From: Acholeplasmatales bacterium
GTDB taxonomy: Bacteria; Bacillota_I; Bacilli_A; Acholeplasmatales; Anaeroplasmataceae
Assembly (NCBI GenBank): GCA_024681175.1
Contig: JAILBI010000136.1
Coordinates: 1-5,868 of the forward strand
DNA length: 5,868 nt
Direction of reading: 5' to 3'
In this document: positions 1 to 5,366 of the stretch, piece after piece
Layout of the letters: every line of letters starts with the position of its first letter
Numbering within the stretch: the stretch's first letter is position 1
Made by a program: the position numbers and the translations under genes
Notes under the pieces: model-generated
Seen by the model: the letters and a program-made list of their open reading frames with translations, nothing else
What the model was told of the DNA's origin: nothing
Databases searched by the model: none

Positions 1-13
1 AATAGTGCTGACA
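1..13. repeat. 13-bp repeat, copy cut by window edge
   Basis: AATAGTGCTGACA here is identical to 5291-5303, in the same orientation, 5290 bp apart. The match may extend further left, outside the window. Both copies lie downstream of minus-strand genes: 158 bp after the ATPase stop and 64 bp after the HEPN stop. Confidence 0.6.
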
Positions 14-170
14 TACTATTTAAATTATCTTTTTATGATTATACTATTTGTAATTATTTATCCATTTATATGAATAGAATACATCATCATCTAACACTTC
101 TTTTATAAATATTGAAAAGATAATTATCTTATCACTTTCTAATTTAATATGATAAGATATCTCATGTTAT

Positions 171-1478
171 CTATTTAATAAACCTCAATAAAAAGTCTGC
201 TATTCCTATTACAGTAAAACCATTTAAATCTAATGACTCTTCTAGAGGCTTATTAATTACTATTATTTTTTGAATTGAATCTTTTAACGCAAAGAAAGGT
301 TTAAGTTCTCTTGCTTTAGTTTCTGCATTTGAGATGTCGTTAGTAACTTGGATGTAGTATTTTTTTATTCCACGTTGCGCCACAAAATCAATTTCATATG
401 TTTTTCTAACGCTTTCGCCATTTTTATTTTTTTCATATTTTTCAAATGTTCCTACATTAACAGTATAACCATTGTAAAGCAATTCATTATATACCATATT
501 TTCAAGCATTTGTCCTTCATCATCATAAGCAAAATTAAGTCTTGCGTTTCTCAAACCATTATCAACGAAGAAATATTTTCTTAGAGCTCCAATTTCATTA
601 TTTCCTTTTACATCATAACGTGTTGCTTCTCTTAAAATAAACGCATCAATAAAATAATCAATATATTTCTTTACAGTGTCTTTATCTATGCTGTCTTTTG
701 TCACGCTCTTATATGTATCAGCTATTTTTTTTGAATTAAAGAGTTGTCCTGTACCTTCACTTATAATATTACATAGTGAATCAAGAGCTTCTGTTTTTTC
801 TAATTTATTATGCTCTAAAATGTCTTTAAAATATGTTGTTTCAAATAATCCCTTTAAGTAATCTTTTTTATCATTAATATCTTTTAATACTGCAAGAGGC
901 ATACCTCCATATCTCATATATTCAAATACAGTATCAGAAGATCTACTATTTTTATAATTTGAAAATTCTTCAAAAGAGAGCGGATATAAAGAAATATTTG
1001 TTGCTTTATCCCTAAATTCTGTAATTACATCAGATGATAACATCTTAGAGTTAGAGCCAGTAGCATATAAATCAATATATTTTTCTCTAGATAATCCTAA
1101 CACTACTTCTACAAAGGAGATAACATCTTTATCATCTTCTTTAGCAATAGCATATTCTCCATTTGTAAAAATTGGATTAACAATTGTTGTTACTAGTTGT
1201 ACCTCATCTATAAACACATAATTAATTGTATTAACATTACATTTATTCCTTATATATTTATCTAGTTCTATTGGATTTCTATATTTTACATTCTTTAAAT
1301 CATCAAGCTCAACAATTATAATATTGTCTTCTGATACACCCTCACCAAGCAAATGCTTTTTAAATATTTCTTTTAACAAGTATGATTTTCCACATCTTCG
1401 TACACCTGTTATTATTTTTGGAAAACCGTTTCCTTTTGATGAAATCAATTTAGATAAATAAACATTTCTCTCAATCAT
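171..1478 (-). CDS. AAA ATPase with DUF4143 domain
   Basis: This 435-residue protein belongs to the stand-alone AAA ATPases with a C-terminal DUF4143 domain. Members are common in bacteria and archaea, and their substrate is mostly unknown. Seen: a Walker A motif GVRRCGKS at residues 25-32, Walker B NYVFIDEVQ at 86-94 with D91 and E92, and a sensor-1-like ATGSNSKML at 139-147. The stretch at about 215-300 fits the helical linker. The end fits the DUF4143 PD-(D/E)XK-like fold, with E326, D364 and then IQVT at 376-379, where nuclease relatives often have E-x-K; Q377 and T379 make nuclease activity doubtful. There is no signal peptide or membrane segment, so it is presumably cytoplasmic. Length is normal for the family. 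The start is fixed by AGGAG (1486-1490) seven bases upstream. It is transcribed alone from a promoter flanked by twin palindromes. The family call is firm; the cellular role is unknown. Confidence 0.93.
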   Translation of the reverse strand: MIERNVYLSKLISSKGNGFPKIITGVRRCGKSYLLKEIFKKHLLGEGVSEDNIIIVELDDLKNVKYRNPIELDKYIRNKCNVNTINYVFIDEVQLVTTIVNPIFTNGEYAIAKEDDKDVISFVEVVLGLSREKYIDLYATGSNSKMLSSDVITEFRDKATNISLYPLSFEEFSNYKNSRSSDTVFEYMRYGGMPLAVLKDINDKKDYLKGLFETTYFKDILEHNKLEKTEALDSLCNIISEGTGQLFNSKKIADTYKSVTKDSIDKDTVKKYIDYFIDAFILREATRYDVKGNNEIGALRKYFFVDNGLRNARLNFAYDDEGQMLENMVYNELLYNGYTVNVGTFEKYEKNKNGESVRKTYEIDFVAQRGIKKYYIQVTNDISNAETKARELKPFFALKDSIQKIIVINKPLEESLDLNGFTVIGIADFLLRFIK

Positions 1479-1485
1479 GTGCTTT

Positions 1486-1490
1486 CTCCT
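1486..1490 (-). promoter_or_regulatory. Ribosome binding site of the ATPase gene
   Basis: Minus-strand AGGAG lies seven bases before the ATG at 1478 and decides the start. It begins only four bases after the promoter-proximal palindrome (1495-1508), so a protein bound there, or an RNA hairpin formed by it, could also affect ribosome access. Confidence 0.8.
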
Positions 1491-1494
1491 TTTT

Positions 1495-1508
1495 CATAGA
1501 ATTCTATG
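1495..1508. promoter_or_regulatory. Promoter-proximal palindrome (candidate operator, copy 1)
   Basis: CATAGAATTCTATG is a perfect 14-bp palindrome. On the plus strand it has five T before it and seven T followed by CG after it. It lies just downstream of the predicted transcription start of the ATPase gene, where a bound repressor would block initiation or early elongation. An identical copy sits at 1571-1584. Repressor binding is inferred. In RNA the same palindrome would form only a weak, AT-rich hairpin. Confidence 0.6.
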
Positions 1509-1522
1509 TTTTTTTCGATTAT

Positions 1523-1551
1523 AGTTTAACATTTTTAATATATATTGTCAA
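1523..1551 (-). promoter_or_regulatory. Promoter of the ATPase gene
   Basis: On the minus strand a perfect -35 box TTGACA (1546-1551) is followed after 17 bp by TAAACT (1523-1528), a -10 box matching the consensus at four of six bases and preceded by the extended -10 dinucleotide TG. A better hexamer, TATAAT, sits at 1518-1523, but its spacing to the -35 box (22 bp) is too long. The predicted start of transcription is near 1516, giving a leader of about 38 bases. The promoter lies between the two palindromes. Confidence 0.6.
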
Positions 1552-1570
1552 TTTATGCAATGCCTTTTTT

Positions 1571-1584
1571 CATAGAATTCTATG
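1571..1584. promoter_or_regulatory. Promoter-distal palindrome (candidate operator, copy 2)
   Basis: This second perfect copy of CATAGAATTCTATG lies 76 bp from the first, centre to centre, and about 20 bp upstream of the -35 box. The flanks are conserved too: CC plus six T on one side (five in copy 1), and seven T followed by CG on the other. The duplication therefore covers about 30 bp in direct orientation. Two identical sites bracketing one promoter suggest co-operative or looping repression. Confidence 0.6.
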
Positions 1585-1680
1585 TTTTTTTCGGTTGTGT
1601 TAAATTTATTCAACTGCAATAGAGAGAATTTAAATACTTATTGCGAAATTCTTTGTACTCAAATTGAATACTTATGCATT

Positions 1681-1712
1681 AAAAAAAGCCTAAAATTTTG
1701 TTCTTTAGGCTT
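1681..1712 (-). terminator. Intrinsic terminator, minus strand
   Basis: Nine perfect base pairs (AAGCCTAAA at 1686-1694 with TTTAGGCTT at 1704-1712) enclose a 9-base loop. On the minus strand the stem is followed by seven U (1681-1687, sharing its last two pairs with the stem). It lies about 70 bp past the stop of the methyltransferase-like fragment and ends any minus-strand transcript entering from 1989-2579, protecting the downstream ATPase gene from read-through. Confidence 0.8.
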
Positions 1713-1781
1713 CATAAATATGAACTATTCTTTTTCTGTTACGTTATAAATCTTTTCTTTATAAATTTGTAATAAAGTAGT

Positions 1782-1898
1782 TTATTTTCGAAGGCTCTTA
1801 TCAGTTTTGACAAGACAACAAACTGTTTCTACATGTGGGATACCATAATTCAATAGCATATTAAAAATTATATGACAAGTTATTTTAAAAGCATCGTG
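1782..1898 (-). pseudogene. Possible 3' end fragment of an rRNA uracil methyltransferase gene
   Basis: A 38-codon open frame between a TAA at 1899-1901 and a TAA at 1782-1784 encodes a peptide containing YGIPHVETVCCLVK. The string HVETV followed by hydrophobic residues and a few polar ones is how RlmCD/RumA-type 23S rRNA (uracil-5)-methyltransferases of Firmicutes usually end. The rest of that gene, including its catalytic Cys, is absent, and nothing in the frame has a ribosome binding site. A good terminator follows about 70 bp on, as after a genuine gene end. The 3' end of rumA-like genes is a known target of some integrative elements, so this could be the displaced end left by integration. 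The match is short and the identification tentative; chance is possible in such AT-rich DNA. Confidence 0.35.
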
Positions 1899-1988
1899 TT
1901 ATTATACAATTACATATTCACTAGCACCAGTATGTTGTTATAGTCGCAATAAATCACAATAATATATAACTTCTAATTTATTTTCTTA

Positions 1989-2579
1989 TTAAAATATTCT
2001 TTCCATAATATTTCTAATATCATTTATAGTATCAATAAATTTTCCTTTATCCATAGAATATAATTCTTGACCTTTTTCAAAACTAGCAAGTGTTTGTTTT
2101 CCTTTACTTAGTCTAATATTAAGGTATTTATTCAAGTCTAATATTAAGGTATTTATTCAAATTATCCTCTATTATTTTTTTAACATCTTGTACTTTATCC
2201 TTGTCCTTAATAGACATTTGTTTCCTATTATCGCCATCATATTTTTCAGTATAATATTTTATATCAGCCCATATATGCTTCTCATTAATCCTAAATTGTA
2301 TAGCTAATTCAATATAATCATCTTCAGATAAATACTTTCTCTTAGCACAAAACCAAACATACGCCCCAAATCCTTTATACAACCAACCTCCAGACCAATC
2401 CCAGCCTTTTTCTTTTTTAAATTGATGTTTAAAATCTTGATTTACAAATAATTCAAAAGCTCTTAATCCCATTCTCTATAATAATCAAATTCATAATACA
2501 TTTTATAAAGTTTATTTATGTGTTGAACAAATTGATCAAATAATAAATCGTGAATATCTTTCAAAGTGACAACATATCA
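1989..2579 (-). pseudogene. Hypothetical protein gene, broken by duplication and frameshift
   Basis: The longest intact piece is 2128-2472 (114 residues), a Trp- and Lys-rich soluble-looking protein with GWDWSGGWLYKGFG at residues 23-36; I do not recognise the family. Its reading stops inside a 25-bp tandem duplication (2111-2160). With one copy removed, the frame stays open for 40 more codons to a TAA at 1989-1991, adding Lys-rich helical sequence that ends NIMERIF. The ATG at 2472 has no ribosome binding site and directly follows an in-frame TAG. The adjacent frame is open from 2576 to a stop at 2463 and reads smoothly into it (DLLFDQFVQHINKLYKMYY, then EFDYYREWD), so about one base has probably been lost near 2463-2472. 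The original start is unclear: TTG at 2564, or an ATG at 2589 in yet another frame. The restored product is about 183 residues. It lies close behind the lipoprotein gene and may be read through from it. Confidence 0.65.
2111..2160. repeat. 25-bp perfect tandem duplication
   Basis: Two identical, directly adjacent 25-bp units (2111-2135 and 2136-2160) begin GTCTAATATT and end TTTATTCAA. As 25 is not a multiple of three, the second unit shifts the minus-strand frame and brings a TAA into phase at 2128-2130. One unit alone leaves the frame open, so the duplication is probably a recent replication-slippage event. It could be reversible. Confidence 0.95.
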
Positions 2580-2601
2580 TTGAAATGTCTTCTTTTTTTT
2601 A

Positions 2602-4314
2602 TTATACATAATATGATTCAGTTTTAACTCTTATTTTATGTTCTCCAGTTAAAGTAGACCAAAAAGATTTATCATAATTAGTAAATTTAAATGTTTTTGA
2701 ATAACCGGAACCATTTTCTATATTTAAAGTTATGTCTGTAAATTCTTGAGATGCTCTTAAAACATCATCAACATAAACATCAATTTTAATTCTTGTTAAT
2801 TTAGTAACATATGAATTTGTATAGTTTGTAAATCTAACATTAAATTCTAAGTAATCCCAAGAAGAATTAGATCTGTATTGTCTATATTCACATAAAATTC
2901 CATTATTTGTTGTTTTTGTCATTTTAGCATATAAAGTGATGTCCTCAGCTATTGGAGTTAAATATTTGTATGGTTTAGTTAAAGCTTTATCATAATACCA
3001 ACCATCTAATTCATAACCTTGTTTTTTTAATGAATCTGGCATATAAGTATAATATATTGAAGTGCGTACTTTAATATATTCACTAATAGAATTGTCTTTA
3101 TCATAATAATAAGTTACTCTGCACTTTGTACGTTCAAAATCTGCTTTTAAGACTAAATCATCAGTTATAGGTGTATCAAAATCATATTCAGCACCAGATA
3201 AAGAATTTATACGCCAACCTCTAAAGGCATAACAGTCTCTTTTAGGATCTTGTGGTTTTTCCACTTTTGTACCTTCTTCAACATATTGATAACTTACAGT
3301 ATCTGCATCAAAAGTTACTTTGCACAATTTTGCCCATTTAGCATATATATTTTTATTTTCTTTTATTTTACTATTAAAATCAAACTCTTTTGTTAATTCT
3401 TGATCTTCAAACCAACCCTTAAATACATATTTGTCTCTTGTAGGTTTATCAGGTTCTATAGCTTTATCACCATATTTAATTGATTGAGACTCAATTATAG
3501 AATCTTGATCAACAAAATTTACAGTTTGAATAGTATTATTTATTTCCCATTTAGCATATAATTTTAAATCAGACTTTATTGGCGAATCAAAATCAAATTC
3601 TTCTGTAAATTTTTCATCTAGAAACCAACCTTTGAATATATAATCTTCTTTTGTTGGTTTTGTAGGTTCTTCTAATTTTAAACCATCATTAACTTTTTTA
3701 GATGATACAGATGTCCCACCATTAGACTCAAATGTAACATTATATGTATTTATAATTTCGTTCCATTTTGCATATAGTGTTAAATCACTTGTTACAAGTG
3801 AATTTATATCGAATGCTTCTGTTAATTCTTCATCCAAATACCAACCATCAAATGAATATCCAGTTTTTTTAGGAAAATGGAAACCAATATTTTCACCTTT
3901 AAAAACAGTTTTCGAATCAAATTTTTCTCCACCATTTGTATTAAAGGTAACTGTATATGTTTTAACTAAATGTGCATATAAAGAAAAATTATCATTTACT
4001 TTTTTTGAAAAATCATATAATTCAGGACTTACAATACTTGTCAACCATGTATAAACCTTATAGCCATCAATTTTTAAATCTGGTTCATCAAGGCATTCTC
4101 CCTTTTGCACTTTAATAGTTGAGTTTTCTTCTATTGTTGGCTTTTCCAATTCATCATCATACATAAATGTATAAATTTTAACATTACAATATGTTTTATT
4201 TGATATTGTTGTAGTCGAATCATCTTTTTTAGTTATTTCAAAAGTTAATTGATCACATGCTGTTAATGCAAATAATGATAATAAAAATACTATTCCTAAA
4301 GCAATTTTTTTCAT
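2602..4314 (-). CDS. Surface lipoprotein with InlB B-type repeats
   Basis: This 570-residue protein is predicted to be exported and lipid-anchored. MKK is followed by a hydrophobic segment and a lipobox LTAC at residues 17-20, making C20 the modified cysteine. After a short Thr/Ser-rich linker come InlB B-type (Listeria-Bacteroides) repeats of 65-70 residues at about 120-185, 190-256, 262-328, 331-394 and 398-465, each with a VTF-like strand, a Y-x-F-x-GW core and a closing LYAKW. A degenerate sixth copy sits at about 44-115. Residues 472-570 form a different, beta-rich, Tyr-rich domain I cannot assign. There is no LPXTG motif. In this family the repeats act as stalk modules in cell-surface or adhesion proteins; the ligand is unknown. 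The start is fixed by AAGGGGG (4320-4326), five bases upstream. The gene is divergent from the 169-residue gene. Confidence 0.93.
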   Translation of the reverse strand: MKKIALGIVFLLSLFALTACDQLTFEITKKDDSTTTISNKTYCNVKIYTFMYDDELEKPTIEENSTIKVQKGECLDEPDLKIDGYKVYTWLTSIVSPELYDFSKKVNDNFSLYAHLVKTYTVTFNTNGGEKFDSKTVFKGENIGFHFPKKTGYSFDGWYLDEELTEAFDINSLVTSDLTLYAKWNEIINTYNVTFESNGGTSVSSKKVNDGLKLEEPTKPTKEDYIFKGWFLDEKFTEEFDFDSPIKSDLKLYAKWEINNTIQTVNFVDQDSIIESQSIKYGDKAIEPDKPTRDKYVFKGWFEDQELTKEFDFNSKIKENKNIYAKWAKLCKVTFDADTVSYQYVEEGTKVEKPQDPKRDCYAFRGWRINSLSGAEYDFDTPITDDLVLKADFERTKCRVTYYYDKDNSISEYIKVRTSIYYTYMPDSLKKQGYELDGWYYDKALTKPYKYLTPIAEDITLYAKMTKTTNNGILCEYRQYRSNSSWDYLEFNVRFTNYTNSYVTKLTRIKIDVYVDDVLRASQEFTDITLNIENGSGYSKTFKFTNYDKSFWSTLTGEHKIRVKTESYYV

Positions 4315-4319
4315 AATGT

Positions 4320-4326
4320 CCCCCTT
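4320..4326 (-). promoter_or_regulatory. Ribosome binding site of the lipoprotein gene
   Basis: Minus-strand AAGGGGG lies five bases before the ATG at 4314. It is unusually G-rich for this region and supports the start that gives a complete lipoprotein signal peptide. Confidence 0.7.
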
Positions 4327-4354
4327 ACTCTAATGAAAACATACGCTAAATTAT

Positions 4355-4382
4355 ATTATATTACTTATAATTTAATATTCAA
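4355..4382 (-). promoter_or_regulatory. Promoter of the lipoprotein gene
   Basis: On the minus strand TTGAAT (4377-4382) is followed after 16 bp by a perfect TATAAT (4355-4360). A second TATAAT overlaps at 4350-4355. The predicted leader is about 30 bases. No clear operator is visible. Confidence 0.5.
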
Positions 4383-4413
4383 GGTATTATAAAAAGAAAA
4401 AAAGAGGAAAACT

Positions 4414-4509
4414 ATGCTCAATATCTTCCTATTAACTATTTATATAAGAGTATACAAGTGCTATAATAAAATTAAATCTTATTATTTTAGGAACTATTAT
4501 GAAGATTAA
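4414..4509 (+). CDS. Possible small leader ORF, 31 residues
   Basis: An ATG at 4414, five bases after AGAGGAAA (4403-4410 region), opens a 31-codon frame beginning MLNIFLLTIYIRVYK: a hydrophobic start followed by a basic, Tyr-rich tail. It ends at a TAA (4507-4509) just inside the following gene, overlapping its start by eleven bases. That arrangement would allow translational coupling. However, a good extended -10 box lies within it at 4462-4467, which would transcribe the downstream gene without this ORF. The small ORF may be chance. Confidence 0.22.
   Translation: MLNIFLLTIYIRVYKCYNKIKSYYFRNYYED
4459..4467 (+). promoter_or_regulatory. Extended -10 promoter of the 169-residue gene
   Basis: TG, one base, then a perfect TATAAT (4462-4467) forms an extended -10 element. 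No convincing -35 box lies 16-18 bp upstream, as is usual when the extended element is present. Transcription would start near 4474, giving a leader of about 25 bases that contains the ribosome binding site. Confidence 0.5.
4489..4493 (+). promoter_or_regulatory. Ribosome binding site of the 169-residue gene
   Basis: AGGAA lies five bases before the ATG at 4499 and supports that start over downstream Met codons. Confidence 0.7.
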
Positions 4510-5008
4510 CGACTTTCAAGAAGAATTTGCTCTATTAAAAAAAATTAATAATTCTACTGATATAAATGGTAAACCATTAATTATTAGAAATCAAACAAAG
4601 CACACAATAACAATAAATCCAAATCTTGAGCCTGCTTTGTTAGTTACACTACTAAATTATGTCCCAAAAATGTGCAATGCAGATGAACCAAGTATGAATA
4701 TTACGACTACAGAGTTTGCTTTATTTGCTTTGGAACACAATAAAGCCATAGAGTATAATATATTTATAAGACAAGTAAATACTTTAATAGATAGACAAGT
4801 AGCCGTATCAATGTATAAAATGTCAAAGGAAAAGAAAAAAGAAATTGTTTTACCTGATTTTGAATATTTTTTTGGTAGAATTTCAAATTACAAAGATACT
4901 GATAACATTAGTAAGCAAATAAAGATAGAATATACAAATAATTTCATTTCGGCAATAAAAGAATGTATAATAAAAAATGAAATAGTCGTTGAAGGAAATT
5001 CAAAATAA
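4499..5008 (+). CDS. Hypothetical protein, 169 residues
   Basis: I do not recognise this protein. It has no signal peptide, no transmembrane segment and no obvious catalytic or nucleotide-binding motif, so it is presumably cytoplasmic. The N-terminal half alternates polar helix with short beta-like stretches (TITINP at about 36-41; a hydrophobic LLVTLLNYV at about 47-55). The middle is helical and basic around MYKMSKEKKKEIVLP (about 105-119), followed by an aromatic DFEYFFGRISNYK. AGGAA (4489-4493), five bases before the ATG, fixes the start. It is a single-gene unit with its own promoter and an intrinsic terminator about 40 bp downstream, and is the only plus-strand gene here. It diverges from the lipoprotein gene; nothing shows a functional link. 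Composition resembles its neighbours. It is probably a real gene because of its length, signals and clean boundaries. Confidence 0.8.
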   Translation: MKINDFQEEFALLKKINNSTDINGKPLIIRNQTKHTITINPNLEPALLVTLLNYVPKMCNADEPSMNITTTEFALFALEHNKAIEYNIFIRQVNTLIDRQVAVSMYKMSKEKKKEIVLPDFEYFFGRISNYKDTDNISKQIKIEYTNNFISAIKECIIKNEIVVEGNSK

Positions 5009-5050
5009 TTGTTTATGATATATAGGTAAATACCTCCTTTTTATTTAAAA

Positions 5051-5080
5051 ATCCCAAGATTTTATCTTGGGATAATTTTT
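5051..5080 (+). terminator. Intrinsic terminator after the 169-residue gene
   Basis: ATCCCAAGAT (5051-5060) and ATCTTGGGAT (5064-5073) form a perfect 10-bp stem with a three-base TTT loop, followed by AATTTTT on the plus strand. On the other strand the stem is followed by TTTTTAAATAAAAA, so it may work in both directions and also stop minus-strand transcripts coming from the toxin-antitoxin genes. Confidence 0.9.
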
Positions 5081-5128
5081 ATGATACTTCACTTATTCTT
5101 ATATTCCAATCATAATGGAGTTTGAGCG

Positions 5129-5151
5129 AAACCGTCTATAAGACGATTTTT
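5129..5151 (+). terminator. Weak second hairpin with T-run
   Basis: CGTCT (5133-5137) and AGACG (5141-5145) form a 5-bp stem with a three-base ATA loop, followed by ATTTTT. It could be a backup terminator about 60 bp after the strong one, or the end of a short RNA. The octamer AACCGTCT at its base recurs at 5223-5230, so AGACG could pair with either copy. Confidence 0.35.
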
Positions 5152-5239
5152 ATACAATAGTTAATTTATATTTATTTAGATCACTACTTTTGGTTGATAT
5201 CTTATTTATGGGTCATTAAAACAACCGTCTCAACATGCC

Positions 5240-5306
5240 TTGAAACAACACTTGTGCTGATAATTCCTCTAAATAGAGGGTTGAAACTATAATAGTGCTG
5301 ACAAAT
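5240..5306. repeat. Two-copy spaced repeat TTGAAAC-N7-GTGCTGA
   Basis: TTGAAAC at 5240-5246 and 5281-5287 is followed in each case by exactly seven unconserved bases and then GTGCTGA (5254-5260 and 5295-5301), with a nearly shared AATT tail. The period is 41 bp. Between the copies lies the small palindromic hairpin CCTCTA-AA-TAGAGG (5266-5279). Part of the second copy (AATAGTGCTGACA, 5291-5303) recurs at 1-13. Conserved half-sites around a fixed seven-base gap look like protein-binding or recombination sites, but no enzyme gene for them is present. Confidence 0.55.
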
Positions 5307-5366
5307 TATGTATCTATTCTAACAAGTTCTTTAATTTGTATATTTCTATAATTTATATCTCCTATA

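Larger units (their letters stand above)
1594..1988. other. Gene-poor interval
   Basis: No intact gene is supported in this stretch. Besides the terminator (1681-1712) and the decayed fragment (1782-1898), I see only AT-rich sequence with short imperfect inverted repeats, such as GCAATA/TATTGC at 1616-1644. Nothing marks positions 1902-1988, which separate the fragment from the stop of the broken gene to the right. Confidence 0.6.
5081..5366. other. Intergenic interval with short repeats and hairpins
   Basis: No gene is supported on either strand; the longest Met-started frames are under 20 codons and have no good ribosome binding site. The stretch from about 5210 to 5303 is less AT-rich than its surroundings and contains the spaced repeat (5240-5306), a 6-bp inverted repeat CCTCTA/TAGAGG (5266-5279) and a second AACCGTCT. 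The rest, up to the stop of the HEPN gene, is plain AT-rich sequence. Confidence 0.6.

Noticed and set aside
119..159. Inverted repeat ATCTTATC (126-133) / GATAAGAT (151-158) as a terminator for the ATPase gene
   Set aside because: The stem is almost all A/T with a 17-base loop and no proper U-run follows on the minus strand.
44..166. A 40-codon minus-strand open frame (contains IIIFSIFIKEVLDDD) directly after the ATPase gene
   Set aside because: It has no start codon or ribosome binding site. The ATPase already ends with the usual family ending, and open frames of this length arise by chance in such AT-rich DNA; a gene remnant is possible but unsupported.
348..861. Two plus-strand open frames (348-584 and 676-861) inside the ATPase gene
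   Set aside because: They are antisense to a well-supported gene, have no ribosome binding site, and encode low-complexity Phe/Ile/Ser-rich sequence typical of reversed AT-rich coding DNA.
2577..2579. Mycoplasma genetic code (TGA as Trp), which would extend the broken gene
   Set aside because: All Trp codons in the intact genes are TGG, including more than ten in the lipoprotein, and reading through this TGA gives no usable start or ribosome binding site.
5024..5045. AAAAAGGAGG on the minus strand as a ribosome binding site, and AGGTA/TACCT as a terminator
   Set aside because: No start codon with an open frame follows on the minus strand, and the five-pair stem is too weak beside the strong terminator at 5051-5080.
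5240..5303. Integron attC site
   Set aside because: No GTTRRRY/RYYYAAC core pair with the required imperfect inverted symmetry is present, and no integrase gene is in the window.
5210..5306. CRISPR array remnant (repeats ending TTGAAAC, internal palindrome CCTCTAAATAGAGG)
   Set aside because: The period is only 41 bp, the conserved parts are two 7-bp halves around a variable gap, not one repeat of 28-36 bp, there are no further units and no cas gene is visible.
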